Assembly (NCBI GenBank): GCA_025617375.2
Contig: JAMYGW020000011.1
Location: 992,001-1,056,000 of the forward strand
DNA from: Acarospora socialis
Lineage: Eukaryota; Ascomycota; Lecanoromycetes; Acarosporales; Acarosporaceae
Length of the DNA: 64,000 bases
Direction of reading: 5' to 3'
In this document: one piece after another, positions 1 to 11,897 of the stretch
How the letters are laid out: each line of letters opens with the position of its first letter
How positions within the stretch are numbered: position 1 is the first letter of the stretch
Position numbers and translations under genes: made by a program
The notes under the pieces: model-generated
Databases searched by the model: none
Seen by the model: only the letters and a program-made list of their open reading frames with translations
Told to the model about the DNA's origin: nothing

Positions 1-1236
1 ATGCACGTCTGCAACTAACATACCTTACCTACACCTGTGCTGCTTTCCGCTACATGCCAAGAGACCGGTTTCCCAAAGGCACGCCCGTCTCTACATACCT
101 TACGTAGGTACAGTACGGTACTCGTACTACGGTAATAGTTGGCGCAGCTAAGATATGACGACAGCCGAGCGAGTCTCCCAGGTTAGAGGTCCCGACCATT
201 CTCAGGGCAATCGGTACATGGCATACCCCTCTGCAAGAAGGCGGATGCCGTCCGTAGTCCCGTGCGAGGGACTTTGGGATGGGACAGACAACGCAACACG
301 GCAGTGCAATTTGACAGAAAGCTTGGTCGCCAACACAAGGTAGAAACAATGGACACGGCGTGCCCATACCCAACAATAATAATGAATCCTAAGGGGTGCT
401 TTGATAAGCTACTTGCAGTATGCTATATCAGCACTCCCTCTCATCAGTCGCTATACCGAGGGATGTGGGGAAGGGCTTGAAATGGCCAACAGGCCGTGTG
501 TCATCAAGCCCAAATGTATTCGGGTCATTGTTAATGCTTGCGCTTTCGACCTGCCGCATCTTTCGCCATACCTTACCGGATGCGCTGTCCGCCTACTCGC
601 ATGAGATGATGGATTGCAGATGGCACGTGCGTAGTGACAATCAACACGGAGCTGTTAAGGTACCTTACTCACTCGTACTGCATCTCCGAGTCCTGCACGA
701 TGCCTCGCTAATCGCGGCACCGGTTGGGTATAATTCCTGCCGGTGGTCATCCCTTGAAACAGAGTGCTGGATTACAGCAAAGTATCACGTCTCCCAGCTG
801 CTCGTGGAAGTTACTTAATAATCGACCAAGCGGCGCGTCTGAACAATTCGCCAAGATATCTAGATACCGATCTTCAATTAGATTCCGAGGAGGCGTTTTG
901 TACGAACAGCTAATACTCTGAGGTTTTGTACAATTGGTCCAGGTCCAGCTGCTAAGCCCGTCAGACCGGTAGACATGTGCCAGAAACGCCCTTCTGGCAG
1001 GCCATGCAAAGATCTTGATGGATATGGGAGAGAAGGGCAGCACCCAAGACAGTTGATCGGTCCAGTCACTTGCAGACAGTCGTGTGGGAGTTCCCGATTG
1101 GCCACGGTGTGGAAAGCAAAGGACGATCGGAGTGAACTTTGTAATAAGACAAGGGAGAAAGACGATGTTCTCGAACATATCTCGAGGTCGGCAGAGGAGT
1201 GATGATTCGAGGTCAGGAAGGTGGCCGCCCGTGAAA
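1..1236. other. Left-edge intergenic sequence, no gene seen
   Basis: I find no convincing coding region here. The open frames are short, overlap each other on both strands and carry no recognisable domain; the longest (747-1313, minus) runs into the antisense of the TOM40 last exon. The 8-mer TACCTTAC occurs four times (21, 96, 569, 661), which may be promoter or low-complexity sequence. The left part could be the flank of a gene outside the window. Confidence 0.5.
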
Positions 1237-2502
1237 TTAAAAGGGAGGGGGAGGGGCAGTCGAGCCTGCCGCTTTCTCCTGTTGCTCCATGAGGTCTTCA
1301 CCGGCAGCTTCAATGGAGACGGCTAAGCCGACCTTGGCTTGCTGCTGTTGATTGAATGATACAGTCAGCAACTTGTCCAACAAACTCCATGGAAGTAACG
1401 TAAAGGTTATTCATTGTTTGCAATGGGAACATCGTTTAACATACCTTAAATTGATCCAGCTCCCCTGCAAAAGTTAACTGCACGGGCGGTGCAACTCTCT
1501 TCTCTAACAGGCAGCTCAGTCGACCGGAGCTGTCGATCTGAGCCCTAAATGTGGAGGCTCGAAAATCATACTTTGCTCCCAGCGTCGTTGTGCCTTCCTT
1601 CCGCATCCCGGATCCCATCAATCCACCTCGACCACCCACACCAGGAGCGAATTGCAGATTCAACTCTACACCTGCCTCGACCTTGTCAGTCAACCTTCGC
1701 CAATATGATGTGCTTATTGTCCCTTGCGCCTGCATTTGGGCGCTCGCGATCCAGTCGCCCCCTTTGTATTTTGCGTAATATGATATTGCAGTGTCGGGAC
1801 CGGTGTTGACAGCAGCTCGCTGCCAGATCGCCTCGAGTCCAACCGCCAGGCTTGGCGTCACGGATTGAAGATAGCTTCCGATGAAGATACCGGTCAATCC
1901 GCCCTCGAGTATCGATGGATTTATGGACTTGATGGATGCGGTGAAGTCTTTTCCAGTATAGTCGTTGTCAACCTGAAGCATAGCCTGACCCGGTCCCGGA
2001 GCAATCTGTGTATTGGTCTTCGTTACGAATGATGGGGTCCATCGATAGTTGGCCCGAGCGGCAAGCTGACCGTCATTGTCAATGTTGCCCTGCAGGAAAA
2101 CCTATCATGCGGGTTAGCCACATCTACGACCAGGCCTGAGACTGGAGGGCACGACTGGGCCAGAAAATCCTCAGGGGGATATGAACGTACTTTGGGCGTT
2201 CCATATAGTGCCGCAAAGGTGTATGGTGGGAGACCTTGTGAACCCATAGAAAATGCATGTGAGACTTGGAACAAGGGTGCTACGCTGAAGGCTTTTGTGA
2301 GATCGGCGCGCAGTCCGCCGAACATATAATTGGTAAGGAAAACATCTTTCTGGACCTCGCGGGCAATGTTATCGACGGTGCCCGGATTAGAAAGACCCAA
2401 GGCATCCCTTCGTTCCGAGAATGATAGATATGTGTCTCTCAGCGCTGCAACCACCACATTCTGATTCATGAAGGCCAGCGCGGAAGCCTTCTCTTCTGCC
2501 AT
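1237..2502 (-). CDS. TOM40: Mitochondrial import receptor/channel Tom40
   Basis: Tom40 is the beta-barrel channel of the TOM complex in the mitochondrial outer membrane, through which nearly all nuclear-encoded precursors enter. Exons read 2191-2502, 1445-2101 and 1237-1344 (358 aa, the usual size in fungi). The frame gives the Tom40/porin-3 signatures [31 protein letters not shown]-like [43 protein letters not shown] and the terminal [11 protein letters not shown]. Introns have GTACGT and GTATGT donors and TAG/CAG acceptors. The start at 2502 fits the family's N-terminal length. An in-frame alternative exists: an ATG at 2701 with a 126-nt exon to 2576, spliced (GTATAG...GATAG) to 2514, which would add 46 residues with no match that I recognise. 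The last acceptor could be at 1345 or 1342, a difference of one Gln. Confidence 0.95.
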
Positions 2503-3286
2503 GTCGAGGAGCGGCTATCGGAGCAAAGTAGTTAGCGGGGATGACTGTAAGACAAAGGATTCCGTCTGACTATACGGCGGCCGCGATGAGGAATAGACGG
2601 TGGTTCGAAAGGTCCGGGAGATATGGGGTCGTGAAGCTGGGTGTCTGTAAAAAGAGCTCGTTAATGCCATTTTGGGCTAAGGAGTTTAGCTCCGGTGCCA
2701 TGTTGGTCTAGGTGGTTCACCAGACTCGTCCCGAACATGTATGCTCTCAGATAAGGGTCCGATACCGTGAGCGATTACGGAGTAGACATCTTACCCTACC
2801 TATCCGATGCGCATCTCCCGCTCCCTACAACTCCTTAGGACACACCGGTATTGTGGTGATGTCAAGGCTGCTCCCTTGAGGTTTCATACTTCGAAGTGAA
2901 TGCGTATCCCGTGCTCAAACCATTACCCTTGCAATATCACTCCCAGAGCTCCTCAATCCTCCGCTCGCCCTTTCCACCTCACAGGGGCGTCGTTTGATGC
3001 AGCAATACAGACCATTCATCAACTGCTTTACACATTGAAGATCTAAGAGTCTAGCGGGGGCTCTTTACGATGGATACTCTGCTGTACGTGTGCGATTCCG
3101 CTAAACACGGACTTTCCTTCCCAGTTCCTCAGCGCTGTGTAAACTCGCAAGCCAAGTTTGCGGATTTTCGCTGATGAGATTCACTGTAAATCTAGTACCG
3201 CCGAGCTCGCGGCAAATTCGCCACGGTTTCGTCGGAAGTCAACGCCATTCGTTGATGCCATTCATGACTTCCCAGAAAGATTGGAG
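2503..3286. promoter_or_regulatory. Divergent upstream region TOM40 / PFK-2
   Basis: These 784 bp separate the divergent TOM40 (minus) and PFK-2 (plus) starts and must contain both promoters and 5' UTRs. They may also hold 5' coding exons: the optional TOM40 exon at 2576-2701, and an open frame immediately upstream of the PFK-2 ATG (from about 3190) that encodes a fungal-looking extension (PRFRRKSTPF...HDFPERLE). I could not identify a specific binding site. Confidence 0.5.
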
Positions 3287-5438
3287 ATGGCTCCGGCTCA
3301 ACTCTACAGCACCGAGTCGGGCCGCTTATTTCACTCGGGACGGATAGCCATTGCGACCGTCGGCTTACCAGCGCGCGGGAAGACGTAGGTCCTATACTGG
3401 GATATGCTTTGCCAATTCGAGGCTTCATAAAGTCCCTGGCATTGGTGTTGCGAATCTCTTCGCTAACGCCAAAACCCAGTCATATATCCGTCGCCTTAGC
3501 GCGCTATCTGAGATGGTCTGTACGTCCCGCTTCAGCTCTGTCCAAGTTGTGAGCCCATTTAGTATCCAAAAACGAGGCTTAGAATACCTGAGTCAGGCTT
3601 GGAGTCAAAACACGGGTTTTCCATTTAGGTGACTATCGTCGAGCTACACTTGGACCGGGCCAAGATGTGCCAGACGATTATTTCTTTGTCAATGGTGAGA
3701 GCATGTCTCAACCCCACAGCTGTGATATCGAGGTGGAAGCCCTTGACGAGAGTGGGGTATGGGCGAATCATGGTGCTGGCGAGGTTTGCGGTAAACTTGC
3801 CAGTCAAAAATGGGGTCACCTTAAACAGCATGGTGGCGTTTACTGACGATTGAACTTCTCTCAAGCTTCCCCTTCCTCAGTTTCGCTCCGGCAAAGGATC
3901 CTTAAGAAGTGCCGAGAAGATATATACCACTTCCTGAACCACGAGAATGGCCAAGTAGCTATCTATGACGCCGTCAACCCACTCGCAGCCGGTAGACGAT
4001 CTCTAGCCAAGGAATTCGCAAAGCATGATGTTGAGGTACAAGGGGACTGCAATTCGAAAATTGCATTCAACAGTGGCTATTATGCGCTGACATTCCTGGA
4101 ATTGGCTAATCCTCTCATCTAGACATTGTTCATCGAATCTGCTTGTAACGACGAAAAGATCATAGAGGAGAACGTGCGCAACGTGAAGATCTCTTCCCCT
4201 GATGTACGTATGAAAGCGTTCTCGTGATGTCCATGTCAGGACTGATAAACCGTCAGTATGTGGGCTGGTCATCTGATGATGCGGTTAAACATTATCTTGC
4301 CAGGATAGCTGCCAAGATCCCTCACTTTGAGACGATGGAAGAGCCAGAACTAAACTATATCAAGGTACGCACTCTTGTTGGGAGTACGCGATGATGAAGC
4401 TTACTCTAGTTTGCAGATGATCAACGCCGGAGAGCGACTCACAGTCAATAACTGCAGCTTCGGATACATATCTCATCGGATAGTTTTCTATCTTCTGAAC
4501 TTGCACATCAAATCACGACATACATATTTTGCTAGGGCAAGTTGTGACTAAGCCGTGTATGTGTGAAGCTACGTTCTGACCGTTCCGAATGCTAGGCTGG
4601 AACGTCAAGTGAAGAGGATTCGTACAAGGCGGATGCTTCCCTATCAGAGCAGGGCAAACAGTACGCCCAAAGAATGAGCGACACACTCATTCGGTACCGA
4701 GAAGAGGAGAGACAATCCCTTATCGATAGAGGCGGTCCAGATGAGCCGCTGAAACCCTTGACCGTTTGGACGTCTACACGGAGAAGGACGGTCGAGACCG
4801 CGAACTATCTGCATGAACATGGCTACAAAGTTCTGCAGAGATCTCAAATGAGTCAACTTAATCCAGGTGTCTGTGAGAAAATGTCCGAACGACGCATCCG
4901 CATCGAGTATCCCGAGGAAGTCGCGAAGCATGAAAAGGACCCTTATCATCATAGGTACCCCAGAGCCGAGGTAAATTGCACGAGACCTTCGTATGAATCC
5001 CAGACACTGATGAACATGAAGTCTTATCATGATTTGGCTGTCCGCCTTGAGCCAATCATCCTTGAGCTCGAGCGCGAGCAGAACGATTTATTGATCATTG
5101 CCCACGAAAGCGTCCTCCGGGTCCTATACGGATATCTCATGGCTTGCAATGCTACCGACATCCCAAACCTCTCCTTCCCGAGGAACGAGATCATCGAAAT
5201 TATCCCGGCTAGTTACAATAACGAAGCCAAGAGGATTTTGGTTCCTGGTCTCCCTCAAGAACTCATTCCCGCATCGCCGGAGGACCTGAAGATTCCGGTG
5301 CCGCCAAGCGGAATGGTATCGCCAATGCCCGAATTGGGCACACCTGCCAGCGGAAGCGGCACACCCAAAAATGGGGTTTTGACACCGCAGGAGATGGTCA
5401 ATGACAAGCATCTAAAATTCAATGCATATGCGGACTAG
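3287..5438 (+). CDS. PFK26: 6-phosphofructo-2-kinase with degenerate fructose-2,6-bisphosphatase domain
   Basis: The enzyme makes fructose 2,6-bisphosphate, the cytosolic activator of phosphofructokinase-1. Exons: 3287-3384, 3480-3515, 3597-3694, 3866-4035, 4123-4203, 4257-4364, 4417-4536, 4596-5438 (517 aa). The kinase half has the P-loop GLPARGKT (residues 26-33), RVFHLGDYRR and the YDAVNP motif. The C-terminal half is the histidine-phosphatase fold (TSTRRRTVETA, NPGVCEKMS, second His in AHESVLR near residue 407). The first catalytic histidine (RHG in active enzymes) is Ala238 here (ARAG), so the phosphatase is probably inactive, as in yeast Pfk26 where that His is also missing. The seventh intron (4537-4595) is a GC-AG intron (GCAAGT donor) ending exactly before the Ala238 codon. 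A Ser/Pro-rich tail follows. An upstream in-frame extension without ATG (from about 3190) suggests a further 5' exon. Confidence 0.95.
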
Positions 5439-5759
5439 GTAACAGTGACCGCGGACGGGAGACTGGTCTTGGTAGTTTATGAAACCCGCGCAGTCCTGGT
5501 AATAGAGTCGTGAACCTGATCACGTCCAAATTCATGAGTTGTTCATAACAGCCAACTCGACCTGCACCCTTTTGCATGCAGGGCTACCTCCGCGCCTCTG
5601 TGCTGAGCAACCCTGAGACCAAGTTTGAGCGGTCTCTATGCAATTAATCATCACCACACACCACGATACTTGTGGCTGGAACCGCCTGTCTGACGTTGTC
5701 CGAGAAGCCTCTGGCAGCTTCATAAGATCCAACTAGAGCGTGCTGGTGTGGATTTGTGT
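5439..5759. other. Convergent 3' region PFK-2 / URM1
   Basis: This 321-bp gap lies between the stop codons of two genes that face each other. It should hold both 3' UTRs and poly(A) sites. I see no gene or repeat in it. Confidence 0.5.
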
Positions 5760-6246
5760 CTAGCCTCCATGTAGTGTAGATACAAACAGAATATTATCAT
5801 CCTTCTTTAGCTCATATCGGCCTTCACCCTCAAGCTCCCAATCCGCGTCATTGATGAGAACCAAGATTCCTGGCCGCCTGAAAACCATATCAGTCGCACT
5901 GGTGCCTTGCCCTAGACCTTGAGGAGAGAGGCCTGGGAAACTCACACAGTGTCATCCAGGACGAAGAGCTCTTCTCTCTGATCATCCATAACATGAGCAC
6001 AGAGATAACGCACAAGAAAAGCGACGTTAGCCTTATTTCCTTCCTCATCCTTAGCTGGAACGGATATTCGATGTTTTCTTTGATCAGAGAAGAGCATTTC
6101 GAGGCCACCGCTAGGAAGTTTAAGCGGATGCTCTGGGGCATCTCTAAGCCGTGGACAGGGCTTGCTTACCTGAACTCTACTACAACGGATAGAGCTTTGT
6201 TGAGGTTGCTCTGGGTTGCATCGTCCCTTTCCAAGTGGTCGCCCAT
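5760..6246 (-). CDS. URM1: Ubiquitin-related modifier Urm1
   Basis: Urm1 is the sulfur carrier for 2-thiolation of wobble uridine 34 in cytosolic tRNAs, and a ubiquitin-like protein modifier; it is thiocarboxylated at its C-terminal Gly-Gly by Uba4. Exons 6170-6246, 5946-6110 and 5877-5760 give 119 aa, slightly longer than yeast because of an N-terminal stretch. Family marks are [31 protein letters not shown] and the C-terminus [11 protein letters not shown]. Intron one starts GTAAGC and ends CCTAG; intron two starts GTGAGT and ends TTTTCAG. The open frame that begins at 5945 is the last exon read back into the intron. The start at 6246 is the only ATG in frame upstream of the beta-grasp fold. 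It faces ELP2 across 181 bp. Confidence 0.96.
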
Positions 6247-6427
6247 CGTTCAGCGTATCATGGAAATTGGTCGTCCGTCAATACATCGAGCTAAGTAGAT
6301 AAGGTGAGGCAAACTTCCTTATCGATAAGGTAAGCTCACCATAAACTTCTGAATCCTAGAACTGCGATAATGCACAAATCTCTCATCAGGCCTTGACCTT
6401 CCTGTCCGAAATCTGGAGTATGACTAA
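6247..6427. promoter_or_regulatory. Bidirectional promoter URM1-ELP2
   Basis: Only 181 bp separate the URM1 and ELP2 start codons, so the two genes must share this region for transcription initiation and 5' UTRs. Both products serve the same tRNA modification, the 5-methoxycarbonylmethyl-2-thio group at U34. No single binding site stands out. A near-palindrome, CCTTATCGATAAGG, is at 6316-6329. Confidence 0.7.
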
Positions 6428-9005
6428 ATGGTCGTAGTTGAGACTCGATATATTGCTGCTGGCGGCAACAGACATCCCGCGGCCGCAGACTGGGATCCGG
6501 TGTCAGGATTGGTAGCCTTTGGCGCAGACCGGAACGTTGCGATTTGGAAGCCTCTAGTATGCATATTTGATGATGGGAGAAACTCAGGGTTGACTGTAAG
6601 TAGGGCGACGACCATCAAGGAATCCGTACCCTTCTTTCTGGCCATACAGACAAAGTCAACGTCGTCAGGTTTTTCCCAACTGCGGCAGTCAACAGTTCCA
6701 TTATCATCTCAGGTTCGGTTGATCACTCGATCAGAGTATGGCGATTAGGTTCGTCATCACTTTTAAGCTTCACATGTGTGGCAGTCTTGGTGGATCATAT
6801 CAACACTATCAATGCAATTTCCGTGGCCCCAAAGAGCAATCTCTTTGCGTCAGGATCAGCCGATGCCACAGTCAAGATATGGAGGCTTCGAATCGCAGAT
6901 GAGCGCGAAGTCGACGTTAAGCTGGAGCAAACCATAAAAGTTACTCCACGGTTCTTCCCTTTGGCTGTAGCAATAGCATCATTGCCTACCTGCAACTCAC
7001 TAGTCTTGGCTGCAGCGGGCACCAGGGGCATCATACAAATCTATATCAAGGATTGCGTACGAGACGAAGGAGACTTTTGCCTCCAAGCTACCCTTACCGG
7101 ACATGAAGGCTGGATACGCTCACTCTCTTTTACTGAACAGAACGATGAAGCCCATCAGGATATATTACTAGCATCAGCAAGCCAGGACAAATATATCCGC
7201 CTTTGGCGCATCCGAAAAGGCGAGGACTTGCCTGCTGCGAATCCAGCAGGTAAGGGTACTGTTATAGAGACACTTGGCAAAGCTTTGACAAACAAGGCTC
7301 ATCGGTTGAAGGCAGCTGCGGTAGATTTCTCGATCACTTTCGAGGCTTTGCTACTTGGACACGAAGACTGGATATTCACAGCCTCATGGAGGAACAATGG
7401 AGACAAGCTACAGCTTCTATCCGCATCAGCTGACAACTCTTTAGCTATATGGGAGTGTGATTCGGGTTCAGGGGTATGGGTTTGTGCCACACGACTGGGA
7501 GCGATCAGTGCTCAGAAAGGATCAACGACCGCGACTGGCAGTATGGGAGGCTTTTGGAGTGGTCTATGGTCATCACAGGGACAAGTAGTCGGCTTGGGAA
7601 GGACTGGCGGCTTCAGGTTATGGACATACGCCAGAGAGCAGGATCGATGGCTCCAGGACGTAGCGATTAGCGGACACGTCAAGGAGGTGACGGGGCTTGC
7701 GTGGAGCAAAGATGGAGACTATCTATTGTCCACCAGCGCAGACCAAACAACTCGGCTGCATGCGGAATGGAGAGACGAGAACGGAACATCGTGGCACGAA
7801 TTCGCACGACCCCAAATCCATGGGTACGATATCAACTGCATCGATAGTCTTGGGAACTCCCGATTCGTTTCGGGCGCCGATGAGAAGTTGCTTCGTGTAT
7901 TCGAAGAGTCAAAGGCTACAGCGCTCTTGTTACGGAAGCTTTGTGGTATTGAAGGTGCTTTGGAGGATCAGTTGCCGGAAACTGCCAATATACCAGTACT
8001 CGGACTCTCGAACAAAGCAGTTCAAGGGGTTGATGATCATGACCCCACCGCGAATGCTGATCAAGAGCAGACCGACGCCGCTGACTTTGGATCAGATCTA
8101 CATAAGGCGAGTCTCGAATTAGACAAGCCTCCGTTTGAGGATCATCTTGCGAGGCAGACTCTGTGGCCCGAGAGCGAGAAGCTTTACGGGCATGGATTCG
8201 AAATATCCACAGTTGCTGCGAGCAGTGACGGTACTTTGATAGCCACTGCGTGCCGGGCCAGTTCTATTCAACATGCAGTGATTAGGATCTACGAAACAGT
8301 GAAATGGCGGGAGATCAAACCTCCGCTAACGGCTCATTCCTTAACAGTCACTAGGTTACAATTTTCCGACGATGATCGTTATCTGGTCAGTGTTGGCCGC
8401 GACAGGCAATGGGCGGTATTCGAGCGGGATCAAACCCAGCCTCAGGTCTATACGCTAGCAGCAGCCAACCAGAAAGGACATTCGAGGATGATTCTGGATG
8501 CGGTGTGGGCACCTACGGCAGGGAGCCGAGTGTTTGCCACTGCAGGTAGGGACAAACTAGTCAAGCTGTGGCAAGCCGGTGAAGAAGGTTTCGTGTGCAA
8601 GGCCACTATTGCGGCATCACATTCCGCGACCACTGTAGCATTTCTACCAAAAATCCTGCATGAAACCTTGTACATCGCTGTTGGTACCGAAAATGGTACA
8701 ATATCTGTCAACGGATTCGCAAGCGGAACCCTCGAGACTCGTTTTGCGCACACATTCGATGCCAGGTGAGCAGTGCTATATATAAGTCCAAGGTTCATGA
8801 CTCTGCTGACATAGCTAGACTTTGTCCATCAAGGTCGATCACGCAACTGGCCTGGAGGTGCAGGGGAAATGGACCAGCCGCGAGTGCGCTCAAACCAGGG
8901 GATGTTGTTAAAGAAAAAACCCAACCTGTATTTGAGCTCGCTGTTGCGAGTGAGGACACCTCTATCCGCGTTTATTCTATATCGAATCTAGATGTTGAAA
9001 TCTGA
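6428..9005 (+). CDS. ELP2: Elongator complex subunit 2 (WD40)
   Basis: Elp2 is the two-beta-propeller WD40 subunit of Elongator, which starts the 5-carbonylmethyl modification of tRNA wobble uridines. Exons 6428-6556, 6604-8765 and 8819-9005 give 825 aa, normal for the family. The N-terminus YIAAGGNRHPAAADWD is diagnostic. WD repeats are visible throughout, for example LLSGHTDKVNVVRFF, SGSADATVKIWRL, LTGHEGWIRSLSF, ASASQDKYIRLWR, ISGHVKEVTGLAWS, STSADQTTRLH and ATAGRDKLVKLW. Intron one (47 nt) has a GTATGC donor and a TAG acceptor; intron two has GTGAGC and CTAG. The gene converges on the CAF16-like gene with 142 bp between stops. Confidence 0.96.
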
Positions 9006-9147
9006 TACCCTCTAAATACCAAAACACCGGGACACCGCCTGTCTGAGAGGTCTCAATGGTGCCGTCAACTAAAGAATTCGAATCGCTTAGTCTGAGCAGC
9101 TTCTAGTACGCAACAAGAGGTGCCGGCCCTCGACAGACGCCACAATC

Positions 9148-10067
9148 TCAGGCCCTCTTCTCATTTCCGTATCCGCCCTGTCCCTCATGAGTTTCATAGC
9201 TCTTCCCTTCGCTGGCCCGCCCGTCCCGAGGTCCCCTTTCCTCGAGATCCTCCTTCAACCACTTCAACACCAACAAACCCAACTGACTGTTCCCTGATCT
9301 CTCGATTGCGTCAACGTCAAACAAGCTCATGCTCCCCCACTCTTTCACCTTTCCCATGTGCATGTGCACGAGATGAGTGGGCCACTGCGCCAGATTATCG
9401 AGGATATGCGTAGCGTACACAATCGTACACGGCCTAATTTCCGTCTCCCTCTTCAGGAAGAGCAGGAAATTACTCCTACTTAGTAGATCCAGATCTACTG
9501 TGATCTCGTCCAGCAACAAGATTCGCCACGGCCTCAATAACCCCATCGCTAGCTGAACCCGTCTCCTCTCCCCATCACTGACGGCATGCATCCGCCAACT
9601 CAGATCGATGTCCAGTATTCTCACAAGCTCATCTCGACGATGTGTGTAGTAGTCTCCACCTACAGACGCCAGGAGCGTGGGCACGTCGATGTCGGTACGC
9701 ACGATAGGATTGAGCACCCATTCGAGGCCCAAGTACGTGACACCCTCTAGGCCGTGTTTGAAGGGATCGACACCGGCGATGGAGACTGTGCCTGTCGGGG
9801 CGAGACGCTTGCCGGAAAGCAGGCGAAGCAAGGTCGTTTTGCCGGCACCGTTGGCTGCGTCACACGATTAATTCTGTGGAAAGAAGAGCAAACTTGAGTA
9901 GTAGGTCTTGGGGGTCTGTTACCGCCGATCAAGAGCGTGCGACTCCCTGGTGGGAGGTCAAGAATCACATCTCTCAGGCCTGAAGAGCCATCGGGGAAAG
10001 CATAGTCAAGCCCTTTGACCTCGATCGAAGGCGCGATCTCTCGACTTATCCCATTGGTTTCTGACAT
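9148..10067 (-). CDS. CAF16: CAF16-type soluble ABC ATPase
   Basis: This is a single ABC ATPase domain with no membrane segments, of the Caf16 type, which in yeast associates with the CCR4-NOT complex. Exons 9923-10067 and 9148-9854 give 283 aa. The intron (GTAACA donor, GCAG acceptor) sits inside the Walker A loop; after splicing the loop reads GANGAGKTTLLRLLSG. Further motifs are the signature region SDGERRRVQLAMGLL, Walker B RILLLDEITVDLD and the H-loop YATHILDNL. The signature is SDGE rather than LSGGQ, as expected for this subfamily. The C-terminus is charged and Gly-rich. It is divergent from MOD5 across 271 bp. The transcription-linked role is by family only. Confidence 0.92.
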
Positions 10068-10338
10068 TCAGGACAGTAATGGAAAGAACAAACTGAGCTG
10101 AATATACCTACCTAGGTATTGTTGGGGCTTGTAAGTCAATGACGCTACGGGAACGGGTCCCTGCATCAAACTAGGGTTTACTTTGATCCGACATCGGAAA
10201 GCCTCCTTGACACTAGCCGTATTGGGACTAGATGTCGTTTATCTTACCAAATTTAGCAACGAGTATGAATACGCTTTGATCTTCACGAGCTTGTGATATA
10301 TGTGATGAATGTTACTACCCTTCCGTACTTTATCGGCG
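10068..10338. promoter_or_regulatory. Divergent upstream region CAF16 / MOD5
   Basis: This 271-bp interval holds the promoters of two divergent genes. An ATG near 10303 upstream of the MOD5 start is out of frame with it, so it could act as a short upstream ORF if it is transcribed. Confidence 0.5.
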
Positions 10339-11840
10339 ATGGCGCGTCAGCCGCCTTCAAATCCTTTGATTGCCATTGTCGGTGCAACAGGAACAGGCAA
10401 GTCCCAGGTAAGCTCCTACAATCTCGTTAACTGAGCTCGCATTTGACACCTTTGCGGTAGCTTGCCGTGGAACTAGCTCTACGGTTCAACGGTGAGATCA
10501 TCAATGGCGATGCAATGCAGATGTACCAGGGGCTGCCAATCGTAACGAATCAGATAACGTTAGAAGAGCGTAAGGGAGTACCCCACCATCTGCTGGGCTG
10601 CGTAGGGTTGGGAGACGAAACATGGAGGGTCGGGGTGTACAGAAAGAGAGCACTTAAAATCATCGAGGAGATTGAAGCAAGAGGAAGGATACCGATTCTC
10701 GTTGGCGGAACGCACTATTATACGCAGGCGGTGCTCTTTGATAACGTATTCATTGACGACAACGCCGACGTGGACAACGTTGAGGTATCTAGCGCCGCAG
10801 GGGCTTGCAAGAAGTGGCCCATCTTGGAAGAGTCGACGGAAAATATGCTGGCTGTGTTGAATGAGGTTGATCCCTTGATGGCAGAAAGGTGGCACCCTGG
10901 TGATCGGAGAAAGATTCGGCGGTCTCTAGAAATCTGGCTCCAACATGGAAGGAAAGCGTCAGATCTATACCGAGACCAGCAAGTGCTGAAACACAACGGT
11001 TCAACACCGGTTGAAGCTTACTCGCAACACAAGAACCCTGAGATCATGAAAGTTGATGACTCTACGTATGTAGCAAATACGCAGGCGCGGTTTCAGACAC
11101 TAATTTTCTGGACTCATGCGGCGCCTGATGTTCTCAAAGCACGCCTTAACAAACGTGTGGACGATATGCTCAGTAACGGTCTGCTTTCAGAAGTAAGCTC
11201 AATGGAGCAATTGCACCGAGAGCGGGTCATGAAAGGGGAAGTGGTAGATAAGACAAGTGGAATATGGGTCTCGATTGGATATAAGGAGTTCGAACACTAC
11301 ATGATCGCCCTCCGTTCTGGCGAAATTAAGGATAAGGTATTGGAAGCTCTGAAGCAGGAAGCCGTTGAGCAGGTCAAGACAGCAACTCGACAGTATTCGA
11401 AAAGGCAAGTTCGATGGATTCGGATCAAACTCTTGAACGCTGTCATAGACGCGGGCATGTCGGAGAATATGTTCCTTTTAGATGCTAGTGATCTTGCCAC
11501 GTGGTCCGCAGAAGTGGAGCAGCCGGCTATTCACATAAGCCAATCGTTTCTGGACGGGGAAGCCCTATCAGACCCAAACACCCTTTCTGAAGCAGCTCGG
11601 GATCTCCTAACGCCAAAGAGAGATTTCGATTTGAGCAATCGCAGAGACCTGTGGGTGAAGAAGACGTGTGACATCTGTGACACGACAGTGGTCACAGAAG
11701 ACCAATGGTCGCGGCATCTAAAGAGCAGACGTCACCGAAAGATTACTAAGTCACACGATAAAAAGCTTGCCCGTACTCTGGATGTGGATACAGCACAGCT
11801 TGGCAGTTTTCATGATCAAGATTCCCATACCAGTCCCTGA
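10339..11840 (+). CDS. MOD5: tRNA dimethylallyltransferase (isopentenyltransferase)
   Basis: The enzyme transfers dimethylallyl from DMAPP to A37 next to the anticodon of tRNAs reading UNN codons (i6A), in cytosol and mitochondria. Exon 1 (10339-10407) encodes the P-loop GATGTGKSQ; exon 2 (10461-11840) continues LAVELALRFNGEIINGDAMQ with the substrate-binding INGDAMQMYQGL, and IPILVGGTHYY. Total 482 aa. The C-terminus has the matrin/U1-type zinc finger common in eukaryotic members: CDIC then HLKSRRH, spacing C-x2-C-x12-H-x5-H. The intron is 53 nt (GTAAGC, GGTAG). The start chosen is the first ATG in frame with the P-loop. The stop lies only 57 bp from the ALE1 stop on the other strand. Confidence 0.96.
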
Positions 11841-11897
11841 GCTGCTGGTATGGCGCTCTGCATTGGTACTAGCGCTGATGGTATTGGGTGATATGGT

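Noticed and set aside
747-1313. 188-codon frame on the minus strand
   Set aside because: It overlaps the TOM40 last exon in another frame, mixes UTR with coding DNA and has no domain.
8448-8798. 116-codon minus-strand frame in the ELP2 3' part
   Set aside because: It lies wholly antisense to WD repeats of ELP2 and has no domain of its own.
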